Notes: generated by a model not told the origin, from the letters alone. A stretch of DNA of 64,000 nucleotides from Streptomyces sindenensis (GCF_014649035.1 NZ_BMSG01000002.1:1-64000); one strand, 5' to 3'. Shown: positions 49,809-60,427, numbered from the stretch's first letter. Numbers and translations: made by a program.

Positions 49809-49994
49809 ATGGCGAACCCCAACGTCGGCATCCTCGAAGAGATCGACGACCAGAACCTCGACGCCGTCAGCGCCGCCGGTCAGGGCTGGGGAACCATCGT
49901 GTCCTCCCTCAGCTGCTACGGCGCCAGCTACGTCCTGGGGAACAACGGGAACTTCTGCACGGCCACCGCCGAGTGCCAGAACAACTGCAAGTGA
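49809..49994 (+). CDS. Alpha-type precursor of a two-component lanthipeptide
   Basis: 61 residues. The leader of about 24 residues (MANPNVGILEEIDDQNLDAVSAAG) ends in an Ala-Gly pair suitable for the C39 peptidase of LanT. The 37-residue core starts QGWGTIV and contains SSLSCYGAS, GNNGNFC, then CTATAEC and QNNCK, with four cysteines and six Ser/Thr. The CTxTxEC ring with its glutamate is the lipid II-binding signature of mersacidin and of alpha peptides such as lacticin 3147 A1 and haloduracin alpha; GNNG before it also matches lacticin A1. Start ATG 49809 follows GAAAGGTG. A strong hairpin follows at 50000. Confidence 0.88.
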   Translation: MANPNVGILEEIDDQNLDAVSAAGQGWGTIVSSLSCYGASYVLGNNGNFCTATAECQNNCK

Positions 49995-49999
49995 CCGTA

Positions 50000-50027
50000 T
50001 GACGCCGGGACCCACCTCCCGGCGTCA
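50000..50027 (+). terminator. Hairpin between alpha precursor and LanM1
   Basis: A 10-bp perfect stem TGACGCCGGG/CCCGGCGTCA with an 8-base loop lies five bases after the precursor stop. It probably works as a partial terminator or RNA-stabilising structure, giving much precursor mRNA and little enzyme mRNA. Confidence 0.75.
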
Positions 50028-50126
50028 CCTCCCCCTCCCCTCCCGAGGGGCAGCCCTCCGAGGGGCCCTCCGAGAGGCAGCCCTCCGAGGGGCGCTCCCC
50101 TCCCTCCCCGCCCCGTCCTGGATCCG

Positions 50127-53100
50127 GTGTTCATGAACAGTCACGACGTCTCCCCCGGCACCGCCGAAGCACTGCGGACGTATCTGCCGGAGCTCACCGA
50201 CCCCGAGCTGATCGCGCACGTCGAGGAACGGCTGCGGGCGGCGGCAACGGACGAGGGCGAGCAGAACCACGAACTGCCCGACGCGCCCCCCGCCTACGAC
50301 CCCTCCGCCGACCCCGACGGGCTCTTCCACGACTACTTCCGCCACTTCGTCGCGCCCCGGACCGGCCTCGTACGCCATGCCGCCGCGCAGTCGCCCGTGA
50401 TCGCGGCGCCGCGGCGGATCGTCGACGACTTCGTCACGCACCAGACGGGACTCGTCTCCCGGCTGATGATCCGGACCCTGGTCGAGGAGCTCCACCGGCG
50501 GCGCACGGCAGGCCTGCTGGACGGCGACACCCCCGAGGAGCGGTACGCCGCCTTCCGGCGGTGGACCAACAGCCCCGAGGGCCACCGGGAGTTGACCGCG
50601 CGCTATCCGTACCTCTTCTCGACGGTGAGCCGCCAGGTCGAGGCGTCCGCGCGGTACGTCGTCGAGATCATCGAGGAACTCGGCTCCTCCGCAGCGCGGT
50701 TGGGCGCGCTCCTGCCGGACGTCGGTCCGGAACTCCCCCGCGTCGAGCGTCTCGTCCTCGGCGAGGGCGACACCCACAACGGCGGACGCTCCGTCGCGCA
50801 GGTCCTGTTCACCGACGGCGCCCGGGTGCTCTACAAGCCGCACCCCATCGGCGCGGAGGCCGGCTACAGCTCCTTCGTCTCCTGGATGAACGGCCGGATG
50901 GGCACCGATCTGCCGACCGTCGCCGTGGTCCCCACCGAGCACGGCGGGTTCGTGGAGTTCATCCCCACCGAGGAGTACGCGGGCGAGCAGAAGGACTACT
51001 TCGCCCGGATCGGCACCCTCGCGGGCATCCTCTTCCTCCTGCGGGCCACCGACATCCACTTCGAGAACATGGTGTCCTGCGCCGCCGGGCCCGTCGTCAT
51101 CGACACCGAGACCCTGCTGTCGCCCCGGCTGAACCTCCCCGAGGCGTACGACGACGGCGCCGCCTCGAAGATCGGGGCGCTCACGCTCCGGGAGTCGATC
51201 ATCGGGTCGGGGCTGCTGCCGCTCGTCGTGCGCTCGGGCGACGACGACGCGGGCATGGACATCGGCGCGATCGGCTACGACACCGGGCAGCGTTCCCCGT
51301 ACAAGTCGCTGAGCCTGAAGAACCCGGGGCGCGACGACATGTTCGTCGGGATGGTGACCACGACGACCACGGCCGCCAACGCCAACCTCGCTGTACAGCG
51401 CGCCACCCAGCTGCCCGTCGACGACCAGCGGGACATCGTCAAGCGGGAGTTCGGCCGGGTACTGCGGTATGCGGCGGACCACCCGGACGCGGTCGTCCAC
51501 GCGGTGGAGGAGTTCCTCGGCGATGTGCAGTTCCGGCACGTCAACCAGGCGACGATCTTCTACACGCAGTTGCTCCGCATGGCGACCCACCCGCACGCCA
51601 TGGCGGACCCGGTCGTCCGCTCCGCCGTCCTGAACCGGGTCGTCCTGCGCACCGGAGACTCCCCCGCGATCGCCGACGCCGAGGTCCGGCAGATGGCCCG
51701 GGGCGACGTGCCGTACTTCTCGTACACCGCGAGGTCGCGCGCGCTGGGCTCGACGGACGGGACCGTACGGGCCGACGCCCTGGCCGAGCCGCCGCTGACC
51801 ACCGTGCGCGAGCGGATCCACGGGCTGGACGAGACCGTCATCGAACGCGAACTGCGCCTGATCGACTTCTCGTTCGTCAACAAACTGCCCACCGACCAGG
51901 AGGAGACCGGGTTCGTCCCCGTGCGCCCGGCGGGGAAGCCCGCCGTCACCGTGGACCGGGGCCGGTTCGTCGGTGAGGCCGTACGGATCGGGGAGCGGCT
52001 GCTCGCGACCCGGGTGGCGAGCACCGAGCCCCGCCACCCGGCGACCTGGATCGCCCCGCAGGTCACCACCGACTCGCAGAGCCAGTGGAGCCCCGGCACT
52101 CTCGGCTACGACCTGTACGGCGGCAGCCCCGGCCCCGCCCTCGTCCTCGCCGCGCTCGCCCGCGAGACGGGCCGGGCCGACTTCGCGGCGGCGGCGCGCA
52201 GCGTGCTGGACCCCGTCGAGGAGCAACTGCGCGGCGGGCGGCTCGCCGAGCAGGGGGTGTCCGTGGGCGGGATGACCGGGATGGCCGGTACCGCGTACGC
52301 GCTCGTCGTGGCCCGCGGGCTGCTGGACGAGCCGGACGCCGGACGCCTCGGCGAGCTGGCGCGGGAGCTGGCCCGGTGCTCGGGGGCCGAGGCCGGCACC
52401 GACTTCCTCAGCGGCATGGCGGGCGCGCTGGCCGTCGGCCTCGCCCTGCACGAGCGCGCCACCGACCCGGCGGAGCGCGCGGTCGTCGCCGAGGCGGTCC
52501 GCACGATCGCCGCCCGGGAGACCGAGGCGCTCGGCGGCCCCGGCCTGGAGGACCCCCGGGTCACCCCGTACACCGGATACGCCCACGGGGCGATGGGCAT
52601 CGCACCCGTCCTGCTGCGCTACGGCGCCGAGTTCGACGACCGGGACGTGCACGGGCTCGGACTGCGGATCCTCGGCGCGGTCCTCGACGCCCAGGAGGAC
52701 GGCGACCGCGACTGGCCGCGCGTCTGGGGCGAGCCGGAACGCTCGTACGGCTGGTGCCACGGGGCCCCCGGCATACTGCTGGGCGCGCTGATGAGCAACG
52801 AGCACGCGCCCGGCGCCGTGTCCCGCCCGGTCCTGGACCGGCTCGCCGGGCTGACCCTGGCCCGCGGCTTCGGCAACAACCCCACCTACTGCCACGGCGA
52901 CCTGGCCTGCGCGGAGATCGTCGGTCTCGGGCAGCGGCTCGTCCCCGGGCTCTTCGACCCGGCCGTGGACCGGACCGACGGGGGCGGCCGGGCGGGAAGC
53001 CACGGCGACGGCCTCGACGACCTGTACCCGCGGCTCTTCGACGGGGTCGTGGAGCGGTACGGGCAGCGCTCCGACACCAAGTACGCCTACACCAACAGCC

Positions 53101-53186
53101 TCATGGTCGGGGAGGCCGGACTCGCCTGGTCCGTCCTCCGCCACCTGGACCCGGAGGGCCACCCCTCCCTGCTGCGCTTCGCCTAG
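50127..53186 (+). CDS. lanM: Class II lanthipeptide synthetase LanM1 (alpha peptide)
   Basis: The 1019-residue protein starts at GTG 50127 or the ATG at 50133. The dehydratase domain shows GEGDTHNGGRSV (about 212-224), LYKPHP (about 235), DIHFENMV (about 311) and VIDTETLLSP (about 326), the kinase-like catalytic set of LanM. The LanC-like cyclase domain shows YGWCHGAPG (zinc Cys about 876) and TYCHGDLAC (Cys-His about 921). It would dehydrate Ser/Thr of the adjacent precursor and close the thioether rings in the cytoplasm. It lies in the order A1-M1-A2-M2, which implies pairing with the alpha precursor just upstream. Confidence 0.92.
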   Translation: MFMNSHDVSPGTAEALRTYLPELTDPELIAHVEERLRAAATDEGEQNHELPDAPPAYDPSADPDGLFHDYFRHFVAPRTGLVRHAAAQSPVIAAPRRIVDDFVTHQTGLVSRLMIRTLVEELHRRRTAGLLDGDTPEERYAAFRRWTNSPEGHRELTARYPYLFSTVSRQVEASARYVVEIIEELGSSAARLGALLPDVGPELPRVERLVLGEGDTHNGGRSVAQVLFTDGARVLYKPHPIGAEAGYSSFVSWMNGRMGTDLPTVAVVPTEHGGFVEFIPTEEYAGEQKDYFARIGTLAGILFLLRATDIHFENMVSCAAGPVVIDTETLLSPRLNLPEAYDDGAASKIGALTLRESIIGSGLLPLVVRSGDDDAGMDIGAIGYDTGQRSPYKSLSLKNPGRDDMFVGMVTTTTTAANANLAVQRATQLPVDDQRDIVKREFGRVLRYAADHPDAVVHAVEEFLGDVQFRHVNQATIFYTQLLRMATHPHAMADPVVRSAVLNRVVLRTGDSPAIADAEVRQMARGDVPYFSYTARSRALGSTDGTVRADALAEPPLTTVRERIHGLDETVIERELRLIDFSFVNKLPTDQEETGFVPVRPAGKPAVTVDRGRFVGEAVRIGERLLATRVASTEPRHPATWIAPQVTTDSQSQWSPGTLGYDLYGGSPGPALVLAALARETGRADFAAAARSVLDPVEEQLRGGRLAEQGVSVGGMTGMAGTAYALVVARGLLDEPDAGRLGELARELARCSGAEAGTDFLSGMAGALAVGLALHERATDPAERAVVAEAVRTIAARETEALGGPGLEDPRVTPYTGYAHGAMGIAPVLLRYGAEFDDRDVHGLGLRILGAVLDAQEDGDRDWPRVWGEPERSYGWCHGAPGILLGALMSNEHAPGAVSRPVLDRLAGLTLARGFGNNPTYCHGDLACAEIVGLGQRLVPGLFDPAVDRTDGGGRAGSHGDGLDDLYPRLFDGVVERYGQRSDTKYAYTNSLMVGEAGLAWSVLRHLDPEGHPSLLRFA

Positions 53187-53284
53187 GCCACGCCCGGGAC
53201 ACGACGGCGCACCCACGAACCGGGCCCGCATCCTGCCGGGCCCTGCACCACCCATCCACGCAGGAAGAACAGAGAGGAACCGTC

Positions 53285-53485
53285 ATGGGCGACATCGCCA
53301 TGAACGACGCCACCGGATACGTCAGCGCCGACGAGCTCGTCGAGCTCGCGGACGCGCCGGACTCGCTGGCCGCGGGCTTCACGCCCACCATCGTCCCGGC
53401 CACCGCCGTCACCACCGTCATCGTCGGCGCCAGCGCCGCGATGCAGGGCGGCTGCCCGACGAGCGGCTGCACCAAGCGCTGCTGA
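53285..53485 (+). CDS. Beta-type precursor of a two-component lanthipeptide
   Basis: 66 residues, ATG 53285 behind GAGAGGAACC (ATG 53300 is an alternative). The leader (about 31 residues, acidic, SADELVELADAPDSLAAG) ends in Ala-Gly like that of the alpha precursor. The 35-residue core FTPTIVPATAVTTVIVGASA...GGCPTSGCTKRC is rich in Thr and small residues and ends with CPTxxCTxxC. That is the C-terminal signature of beta peptides such as haloduracin beta and lacticin 3147 A2. Three Cys allow three rings; upstream Thr may be dehydrated. Confidence 0.88.
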   Translation: MGDIAMNDATGYVSADELVELADAPDSLAAGFTPTIVPATAVTTVIVGASAAMQGGCPTSGCTKRC

Positions 53486-53505
53486 ACCCGCTGAGCCGGT
53501 GCGGT

Positions 53506-53542
53506 GCGGGCGCCCCGGAACTGGTACTTCCGGGGCGCCCGC
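53506..53542 (+). terminator. Very strong hairpin between beta precursor and LanM2
   Basis: A 15-bp perfect stem (53506-53520 with 53528-53542, GCGGGCGCCCCGGAA side) has a 7-base loop, 20 bases after the precursor stop. As after the alpha precursor, it likely sets the precursor-to-enzyme ratio. Confidence 0.8.
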
Positions 53543-53583
53543 CCCCACCCTCCCACCTTCGACGACGGCAAGAGAGTCCCCGA

Positions 53584-56457
53584 GTGCAACTGAGCGACGC
53601 GTTCCTCGACGACCTGGTGCGGCGCATCACCGACGAGAGGTCAGACGTCTTCGGCGCGTTCTACACGCCGTATCTGCGGGACGGCGCCCAGCGCGTCGCC
53701 GGGCTCGCCGCCGCCCTCCCGGGCCCGGACCCGACCGACGGCCCGGCCGACATCGCCGACCTCGCCGGGGTCGCCGAGTCCGCGCTCCGCTCGCTCATGG
53801 GCCTCTGCGTCGAGACCGGCGTCCGCACCCTCATCGCCTCCTTCCGCGCCCAGGACACCGGGTACGAGGCGTTCCACGCCCGCCTCGCCGGGGCCACCGG
53901 CCGCCAGGCGGTGCTCGACCGCTTCCCCGAGCTGGACCGGCTGCTGCGCCTCGCCACCGCCCGTACCGCACGGACGGTGGCCGACGTGCTGCACGCCGCC
54001 GTCGCGGACCGGGCTGAGCTGGACGCGCTCCTCGGCGGGCCCGGCCGGATCGTCTCGGTCACTCCGGGCCTCGGCGACGCCCACCGGGGCGGGCGGACCG
54101 TCTGCCTGGTGGTCCGGGACGACGGCACGCGGGCCGTGTACAAACCGCAGCAGGACAACTGCCAGCAGCTCCTGACCTCGCTGCGTACGCTCCTCGACGC
54201 GGACGGCTCGTTCTTCGGTCCGCTGCACCCCCGCACGCTCGTCCGGCCCGCGCACGTCTGGCAGGAGTTCGTGGTCCACGCCGACCTCGACGGTACGGCG
54301 GAGCACAGCGCCCGCTACTTCCGCCGTTTCGGCCGGTCCGCCGCGCTCCTGTCGATGCTGGGCGCCACCGACCTGCACCACGAGAACATCATCGCCACCC
54401 CGGACGGCCCGGTCGTCATCGACACCGAGACCCTGGTGTCGCTGCCCAACACCGCAGCGGAGCACGGCGGTTCGCTGCCTGCCGCAGCCGCCCTCAACCT
54501 CGACATCGAGCACTCGGTGCTCAACACCCTGCTCTTCCCCGCCCGTTACGCCGGATCCAAGCTGGACGTGGACATCTCCGGGATCGGCTGCGTGCGGCCC
54601 GGGGCCTCCGAGCACCTCCAGTCGTACCTGGTCGTGGACGCGGGCACGGACGACATCCGCTTCGACCGCAGCCAGGTCGTCGTCGAGCACGGCTCCAACC
54701 TGGCCACCGTGGCGGGCGAGCCGCTGGACCCGCGCCGCTGGACGGACGAACTCGTCGCCGGGTTCCGCGAGGCCCGCACCCTGCTCGCCGCCCACCGCGA
54801 CGCCGTCGAAGCGGCCGTACGGGAATCCGCCGGGTGGGCCGTGCGCCAGGTCGTCCGCCCCACCTACGTCTACGCCCGGTTCCTGGAGGCCTCCACGCAC
54901 CCCGTGCACCTGGGCAGCCGGCAGGACCGGGCCGAACTGCTCGGGAAGCTGCCGCGCCACTACCGGGGCACCGCCGCCGCATCGGCCGACGCGGTCCACC
55001 GGGAGGAGGTCGCCGCCCTCCTCGACCTCGATGTGCCGTTCTTCACCGTGGACTGCGACTCCGGGCTGCTGCGCGGCGACTTCGACGAGGAGATCCGCAG
55101 CGCCGCCCGGCTCACCCCCCGCGAGTCCGCGCTCGCCGCCGTACGGTCGTTCTTCGCCCGGCCCGCCGACCGCGACCCGCTCTACCTCCGCTACGCACTC
55201 GCCGGTTCCGCCGACGACGTGTGGGAGCGGCGGATGCCCGCCACCGGGCCCGCCCCGGCCGCCTCACCGGTCCACCTCGCCGACCCGGCCGGCTGGCACG
55301 CCCTGCTCCGCGACCTCGTCGTCGGCGGGGCGGACGCCCCGACCTGGCTGACGCCCCGCCTCCGGGGCGACGGGCTGCGCCTCGGCGGCATCGACGCGAC
55401 GCTGTACGACGGCGGCGGGCTGCTGCTGCACCTCGCACAGAGTGCGGCCCGCAGCGGCGTGTCCCCCGTAGGCGTGGACCCGGAGCGGGTCTGCGCCTCG
55501 GCCGTGCGCTCCCGCCCGGCCGTGCTCGACGGGACGCCGCTGTCGATGTCGCCGTTCACCGGCGCGCTCTCCGACCTGGTGACCGACTGGGAGATCCGGC
55601 GGCTGACCTCGCCCGACGCCCGGTTCCGCGCGGGCGAGGAGCACGTGCGGTTCCACCCGGCCCGGGGCGCGTTCGACGTCGACAGCCTCTCCGCCGCCGA
55701 CTTCGACCACCTCAACGGCTACGGCGGCTACCTCGTCCACCTCGCCGCCCACACCGAGCACGGCGCGACCGAGGTCACCGGGGCCGGGGCCGGACGGCTG
55801 CTGCGCCGCCTCGTCACGGTGGACGGCGACCCGGCCGAACACCCCGAGGGCGACGAACTCGGCCTGGCACACGGCAGGTTCGGCCGAATCACCGCCCTGT
55901 CGGCGATGGTCGCGGCGGGCCTCGACGAGGACGGCGGCGCCCGCGCCCATCTGGAGCGGTTCGCCGAGGCGTACGGCCGCCACCGCTGGCAGGACGCGGG
56001 CCTGCGCGACCGGGGGGACGGAAGCGGCAACGGCGGCTGGTGCAAGGGGTACGCGGGCGTCGCGTACGCGCACGCCGCCCTGCTGACCGCCCTCGGCGAA
56101 CCGGCCGGCCGGATCGCGGAAGCCGTGGCCCCGGAGATCGCCCGCGTCCTGGAGCCCGCCGGAGCCGGGCGGAGCGCCGCGATCGCCCCCGACCTCAGCC
56201 TCTGCCACGGGCTCGCCGGCCGGATCGCGGTCCTGTGCCACCTGGCGGACCTGCTCGCCCGGCCCGACCTGCGCGACGCGGCCGCCGCGCTGCACACCGC
56301 CTTCCTCGACCGGTACGGGAACGGCGGCTGGTCCTGCGGGATCGGTACCGAGCCCCTCCTGCCCTCCTACTTCCTCGGCCTCTCCGGATGGTTCGCCGCC
56401 CAGGCGATGCTCGACCACCCCGGAACCGGCCTTCCCCGCTGCCTCGGAGGCCGCTGA
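53584..56457 (+). CDS. lanM: Class II lanthipeptide synthetase LanM2 (beta peptide)
   Basis: The 957-residue protein starts at GTG 53584 after AGAGAG. Dehydratase motifs: LGDAHRGGRTV (about 164), VYKPQQDN (about 185), DLHHENII (about 265) and VIDTETLV (about 280). Cyclase motifs: GGWCKGYAG (Cys about 819) and LCHGLAG (Cys-His about 873), then GNGGWSCGIG near the end. By position next to the beta precursor it should process that peptide. It differs strongly from LanM1, as expected for dedicated enzymes of two-component lantibiotics. Its stop overlaps the LanT start by one base (TGATG). Confidence 0.92.
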   Translation: MQLSDAFLDDLVRRITDERSDVFGAFYTPYLRDGAQRVAGLAAALPGPDPTDGPADIADLAGVAESALRSLMGLCVETGVRTLIASFRAQDTGYEAFHARLAGATGRQAVLDRFPELDRLLRLATARTARTVADVLHAAVADRAELDALLGGPGRIVSVTPGLGDAHRGGRTVCLVVRDDGTRAVYKPQQDNCQQLLTSLRTLLDADGSFFGPLHPRTLVRPAHVWQEFVVHADLDGTAEHSARYFRRFGRSAALLSMLGATDLHHENIIATPDGPVVIDTETLVSLPNTAAEHGGSLPAAAALNLDIEHSVLNTLLFPARYAGSKLDVDISGIGCVRPGASEHLQSYLVVDAGTDDIRFDRSQVVVEHGSNLATVAGEPLDPRRWTDELVAGFREARTLLAAHRDAVEAAVRESAGWAVRQVVRPTYVYARFLEASTHPVHLGSRQDRAELLGKLPRHYRGTAAASADAVHREEVAALLDLDVPFFTVDCDSGLLRGDFDEEIRSAARLTPRESALAAVRSFFARPADRDPLYLRYALAGSADDVWERRMPATGPAPAASPVHLADPAGWHALLRDLVVGGADAPTWLTPRLRGDGLRLGGIDATLYDGGGLLLHLAQSAARSGVSPVGVDPERVCASAVRSRPAVLDGTPLSMSPFTGALSDLVTDWEIRRLTSPDARFRAGEEHVRFHPARGAFDVDSLSAADFDHLNGYGGYLVHLAAHTEHGATEVTGAGAGRLLRRLVTVDGDPAEHPEGDELGLAHGRFGRITALSAMVAAGLDEDGGARAHLERFAEAYGRHRWQDAGLRDRGDGSGNGGWCKGYAGVAYAHAALLTALGEPAGRIAEAVAPEIARVLEPAGAGRSAAIAPDLSLCHGLAGRIAVLCHLADLLARPDLRDAAAALHTAFLDRYGNGGWSCGIGTEPLLPSYFLGLSGWFAAQAMLDHPGTGLPRCLGGR

Positions 56458-58619
56458 TGGCATGGCGTATGCGCAGAGTCCGACGGGTCCGCGAGGTCCA
56501 GCAGTTCGCCCAGGCCGAATGCGGTCTGTGCTGCATCGCGATGATCCTCTCGGCGTACGGCTCCCGCGATTCGGTGGCCGGGCTGCGCCGGGACCACGAG
56601 GTGGGCCGCGACGGCCTCACCATCAAGCAGATCGCGGCCATCCTGCGCGGCCGGGGCTTCGAGGTGCGGGCGTTCCGGGCCGGGGTGGAGCGGCTCGGTC
56701 AGCTGGAGCTGCCGCTCATCGCGTACTGGGACGACAGCCATGTCGTGGTCGTCGAGGAGATCGACGAGCACCGGGTGACCGTCGTCGACCCGGGCGGCGG
56801 GCGGCGGAGGTACTCGGCGGAGGAGTTCGCCGAGCACTACTCCGGCCTCGCGCTCGAAGCCGTACCGACGCCGGACCACCGGCCCGAGCGGCACCGGGAG
56901 CCCAGTGTCTGGCGGGAGTTCCTGCGCTCGCTGACCGGTGCCCGAAAGCCGCTGCTCCAGGCGTTCCTGATGTCCCTGGTGCTGTACTCCTTCACCATCT
57001 TCATGCCGATCGCCACCCAGTACGCGGTCAACGACTACGCGGGCTATCTGGAGAAGGCCCCGATCGCCCTGGTCCTGGTGGCGTTCCTCGCCCCGATGAC
57101 GGTGTTCTTCCTGCTCTCGCTCCTCAGAACGGTGGCGCTGGCGTCCGTGATCCGGAGCCTGGGCGAGGCGATGATGGGGAAGACGTTCCGGCGGCTGCTG
57201 GAACTGCCCTACAAGTACTTCGCCAACCGCTCGCAGGGGGAGCTGTTCTACCGGCTCTCCAGCATCACGTCCGTACGGGACATGATCTCCAGTCAGCTGT
57301 CGGTGGTGCTCCTCGATCTCGGCAGCCTGATCGCGATCTTCAGCTACATGTTCTACCGCTCGTTCACCCTCGGGGCGACGGCGTTCGCGGTCTTCCTGAC
57401 CATGCTGGCGGTGGCCGTGGGGACGTACCGGCCGATCCGGCGGATCACGGAGCGGGAGATCAGCGAGACGACGAAGTCCTCCTCGCTCCAGATGGAGGCG
57501 CTGTCCTCGATCGAGACGCTGAAGGTCTCCGGGATGACCGGCACCTTCTTCCGGGACTGGCAACAGGTCTACGCGGCGGGGATGGAACAGACCCGGCGGC
57601 GGATCGTCCTCCAGGGCGTGGCGACCAGCGGTTACGCGGTGTTCCAGGTGTTCGGGCCGCTGCTGGTGCTGGCGGTGGGGCTGTGGCTCGTGCTGAACGG
57701 TTCGCTGGACCTCGGTTCGGCGGTGGCGGCGCAGACCCTGACCGCGACGAGCCTCGGCATGGTGATGTCGCTGTCCGGCGCGTTCACCCAGCTGATCACG
57801 GCGAACGCGCAGGTCGCGCGGGTCGGCGACATCCTCCACCAGCCGGAGGACCCGGGGGCGTTCGGCGACCGGCCGGTCGCCGTGCGGGGCGCGGTACGGC
57901 TGCGGAACGTCGGGTTCTCCTACCCCGGCTCCCGCACCCCGGCCCTCGCCGACGTCACGTTCGACATCCGGCCCGGCGAGCGGGTCGCGATCGTGGGCAG
58001 TTCCGGCTCGGGCAAGAGCACGCTGGGCAAACTCCTCATGGGCCTGTACCCGATCCGGTCCGGTGACGTCCTCTACGACGGGGTGTCGATCGGCGAGATC
58101 GACGCCGACACGTTCTACCGGAACGCCGCGTACGTCCCGCAGGACATCGTCCTCAGCAACCGCAGCATCGCGGACAACATCCGCTTCGGGGTCCCCGACG
58201 CCACGATGGAGGCGGTCGTCGACGCCGCCCGCCAGGCGCATGTGCACGACGACATCGCGGCGATGCCGCTGGGCTACCACACCCCGGTCCGCGAGATGGG
58301 CGGCAGCCTCTCCGGCGGCCAGCGCCAGCGGATCGCGCTCGCCCGCGCGCTCGCCCGCCGCCCCCGCGTCCTCGTGCTGGACGAGGCGACGAGCGCGCTG
58401 GACACCGTCACCGAGTCCCGGATCGCCGCCGCGCTGGACCGGCTGGAGTGCACGCGGATCATCATCGCCCACCGGCTGTCGACCATCGTGAACGCCGATC
58501 TCGTGGTGGTGCTGGAGCACGGCCGGGTCGTCCAGACCGGCCGCCACGAGGAGCTCATCACCGAACCCGGCCCGTACCGGGACCTGGTCCGCTCCCAGGT
58601 CGACCTCAACACGGTCTAG
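56457..58619 (+). CDS. lanT: Lanthipeptide transporter LanT with C39 leader peptidase domain
   Basis: 720 residues. An N-terminal C39 cysteine protease domain (about 12-135) has C22 in QAECGLC, H95 in DDSHVV and D111 in VVDPGGG. Six transmembrane helices follow (about 165-440), then the ABC ATPase (about 480-720). The ATPase has Walker A GSSGSGKST, the Q loop in YVPQD, signature LSGGQRQR, Walker B VLVLDEAT and H loop AHRLS. It would cut both leaders at their Ala-Gly ends and export both cores. One LanT serves both precursors. Confidence 0.92.
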   Translation: MAWRMRRVRRVREVQQFAQAECGLCCIAMILSAYGSRDSVAGLRRDHEVGRDGLTIKQIAAILRGRGFEVRAFRAGVERLGQLELPLIAYWDDSHVVVVEEIDEHRVTVVDPGGGRRRYSAEEFAEHYSGLALEAVPTPDHRPERHREPSVWREFLRSLTGARKPLLQAFLMSLVLYSFTIFMPIATQYAVNDYAGYLEKAPIALVLVAFLAPMTVFFLLSLLRTVALASVIRSLGEAMMGKTFRRLLELPYKYFANRSQGELFYRLSSITSVRDMISSQLSVVLLDLGSLIAIFSYMFYRSFTLGATAFAVFLTMLAVAVGTYRPIRRITEREISETTKSSSLQMEALSSIETLKVSGMTGTFFRDWQQVYAAGMEQTRRRIVLQGVATSGYAVFQVFGPLLVLAVGLWLVLNGSLDLGSAVAAQTLTATSLGMVMSLSGAFTQLITANAQVARVGDILHQPEDPGAFGDRPVAVRGAVRLRNVGFSYPGSRTPALADVTFDIRPGERVAIVGSSGSGKSTLGKLLMGLYPIRSGDVLYDGVSIGEIDADTFYRNAAYVPQDIVLSNRSIADNIRFGVPDATMEAVVDAARQAHVHDDIAAMPLGYHTPVREMGGSLSGGQRQRIALARALARRPRVLVLDEATSALDTVTESRIAAALDRLECTRIIIAHRLSTIVNADLVVVLEHGRVVQTGRHEELITEPGPYRDLVRSQVDLNTV

Positions 58620-58641
58620 AGAGAGAAGGAGGAACCGCCGC

Positions 58642-59414
<773 letters not shown>

Positions 59415-59418
<4 letters not shown>

Positions 59419-60311
59419 GCACGGGTACGAGCACGGCCGCGGGTACGAGCACGGCCGCGGCGGCACGGACGGACCGGGGCGCGAGCCCGGCCGCAGACTC
59501 CGCACCCGGCTCCGACGCGGTCTCCACGGCCGATCTCCTGCGGTCCGAGGTGCTGAAGCTGACCACGACCCGGCTGTGGTGGATCCTGCTGCTCGCGGTC
59601 GTCGCGTGCGGCGCCGGATTCACCGCGCTGATCGTCTTCGGCGGCCTCAACGCCCCGCGCAGCCCCTTGAGTTTCGGGTCGGCGGGCGACGCCGTACCGG
59701 CGTACAACCTGCCGGTGGCGCTCGCGTACGTCTTCCCGCTGGCCATCGGTGTGATCACGGTGACGCAGGAGTACCACGCGCGCACGATCTCGGCGACGCT
59801 GCTGGCCGAGCCGCGCCGGGCCCGCGTGTACAGGGCCAAACTCGTCGTCGGGCTGGGCACGGCGTTCGTCTACGGAGCGGTGGCGGTGCTCTCCGGCGCC
59901 CTGGTGGCGGCGGCGCTGCTGGCGGGGCACGGGAAGCCGACGTACCTCACGGACGGCACGGTGCTCGGCGCGCTGGGCGGCAGCGTGCTGGTGATGACCC
60001 TGTGGGGCGCGATCGGCGTCGGCGTGGGTGCACTGGTGCGCAACCAGGTGGCGGCGATCGTCGGCATCCTGCTGGTGACGCAGTTCGTGGAGCCGACCCT
60101 GCGGATCCTCTCCTCCTCGCTCGGCAACGCGGAGCTGGGCAACCTGCTTCCCGGCGGGGCGGGCGACCTGGCGGGCGGCGGCACGATCATGACGGCCGCG
60201 GCGGAGGCGGACGGCGGTTCGCAGGGCCTCGGCTTCCTGGTCCTGTTCCTGTACGCGGTGGTGATCGGAGCGGTGGGCGCGGCGCGCTTCACCCGGTACG
60301 AGGCCTCGTGA
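59415..60311 (+). CDS. lanE: ABC transporter permease, probable immunity (LanE-like)
   Basis: 298 residues, coupled to the ATPase gene (ATGA). A Thr/Ala/Gly-rich N-terminus (about 1-35) is followed by six transmembrane helices: the first at WWILLLAVVACGAGFTALIVFG, and others at YVFPLAIGVITV, VVGLGTAFVYGAVAVL, VLVMTLWGAIGVG, IVGILLVTQF and the last at LGFLVLFLYAVVIGAVG. The EYHARTISATLLAEPRR loop is usual in ABC-2 permeases of BcrB type. It is followed by a strong bidirectional terminator. With LanF it should protect the producer. Confidence 0.85.
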
Positions 60312-60362
60312 CGGGAACGCCCTGACGGGAACGCCGTGACCGGGACTTCATGACCGACGACA

Positions 60363-60403
60363 TGCCGGGGCCGCCGCACTGGTCAGGTGCGGCGGCCCCG
60401 GCA
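60363..60403. terminator. Bidirectional terminator at the end of the biosynthetic operon
   Basis: A perfect 16-bp stem TGCCGGGGCCGCCGCA/TGCGGCGGCCCCGGCA with a 9-base loop lies between the plus-strand permease and the minus-strand small gene. Confidence 0.88.
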
Positions 60404-60427
60404 CGCGTCGTCATTCCCCCGCTCGGA

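Noticed and set aside
50025..53255. A 1076-codon open frame opposite LanM1
   Set aside because: The sense strand carries all LanM motifs; the antisense frame has no motif and shows the composition of a shadow frame.
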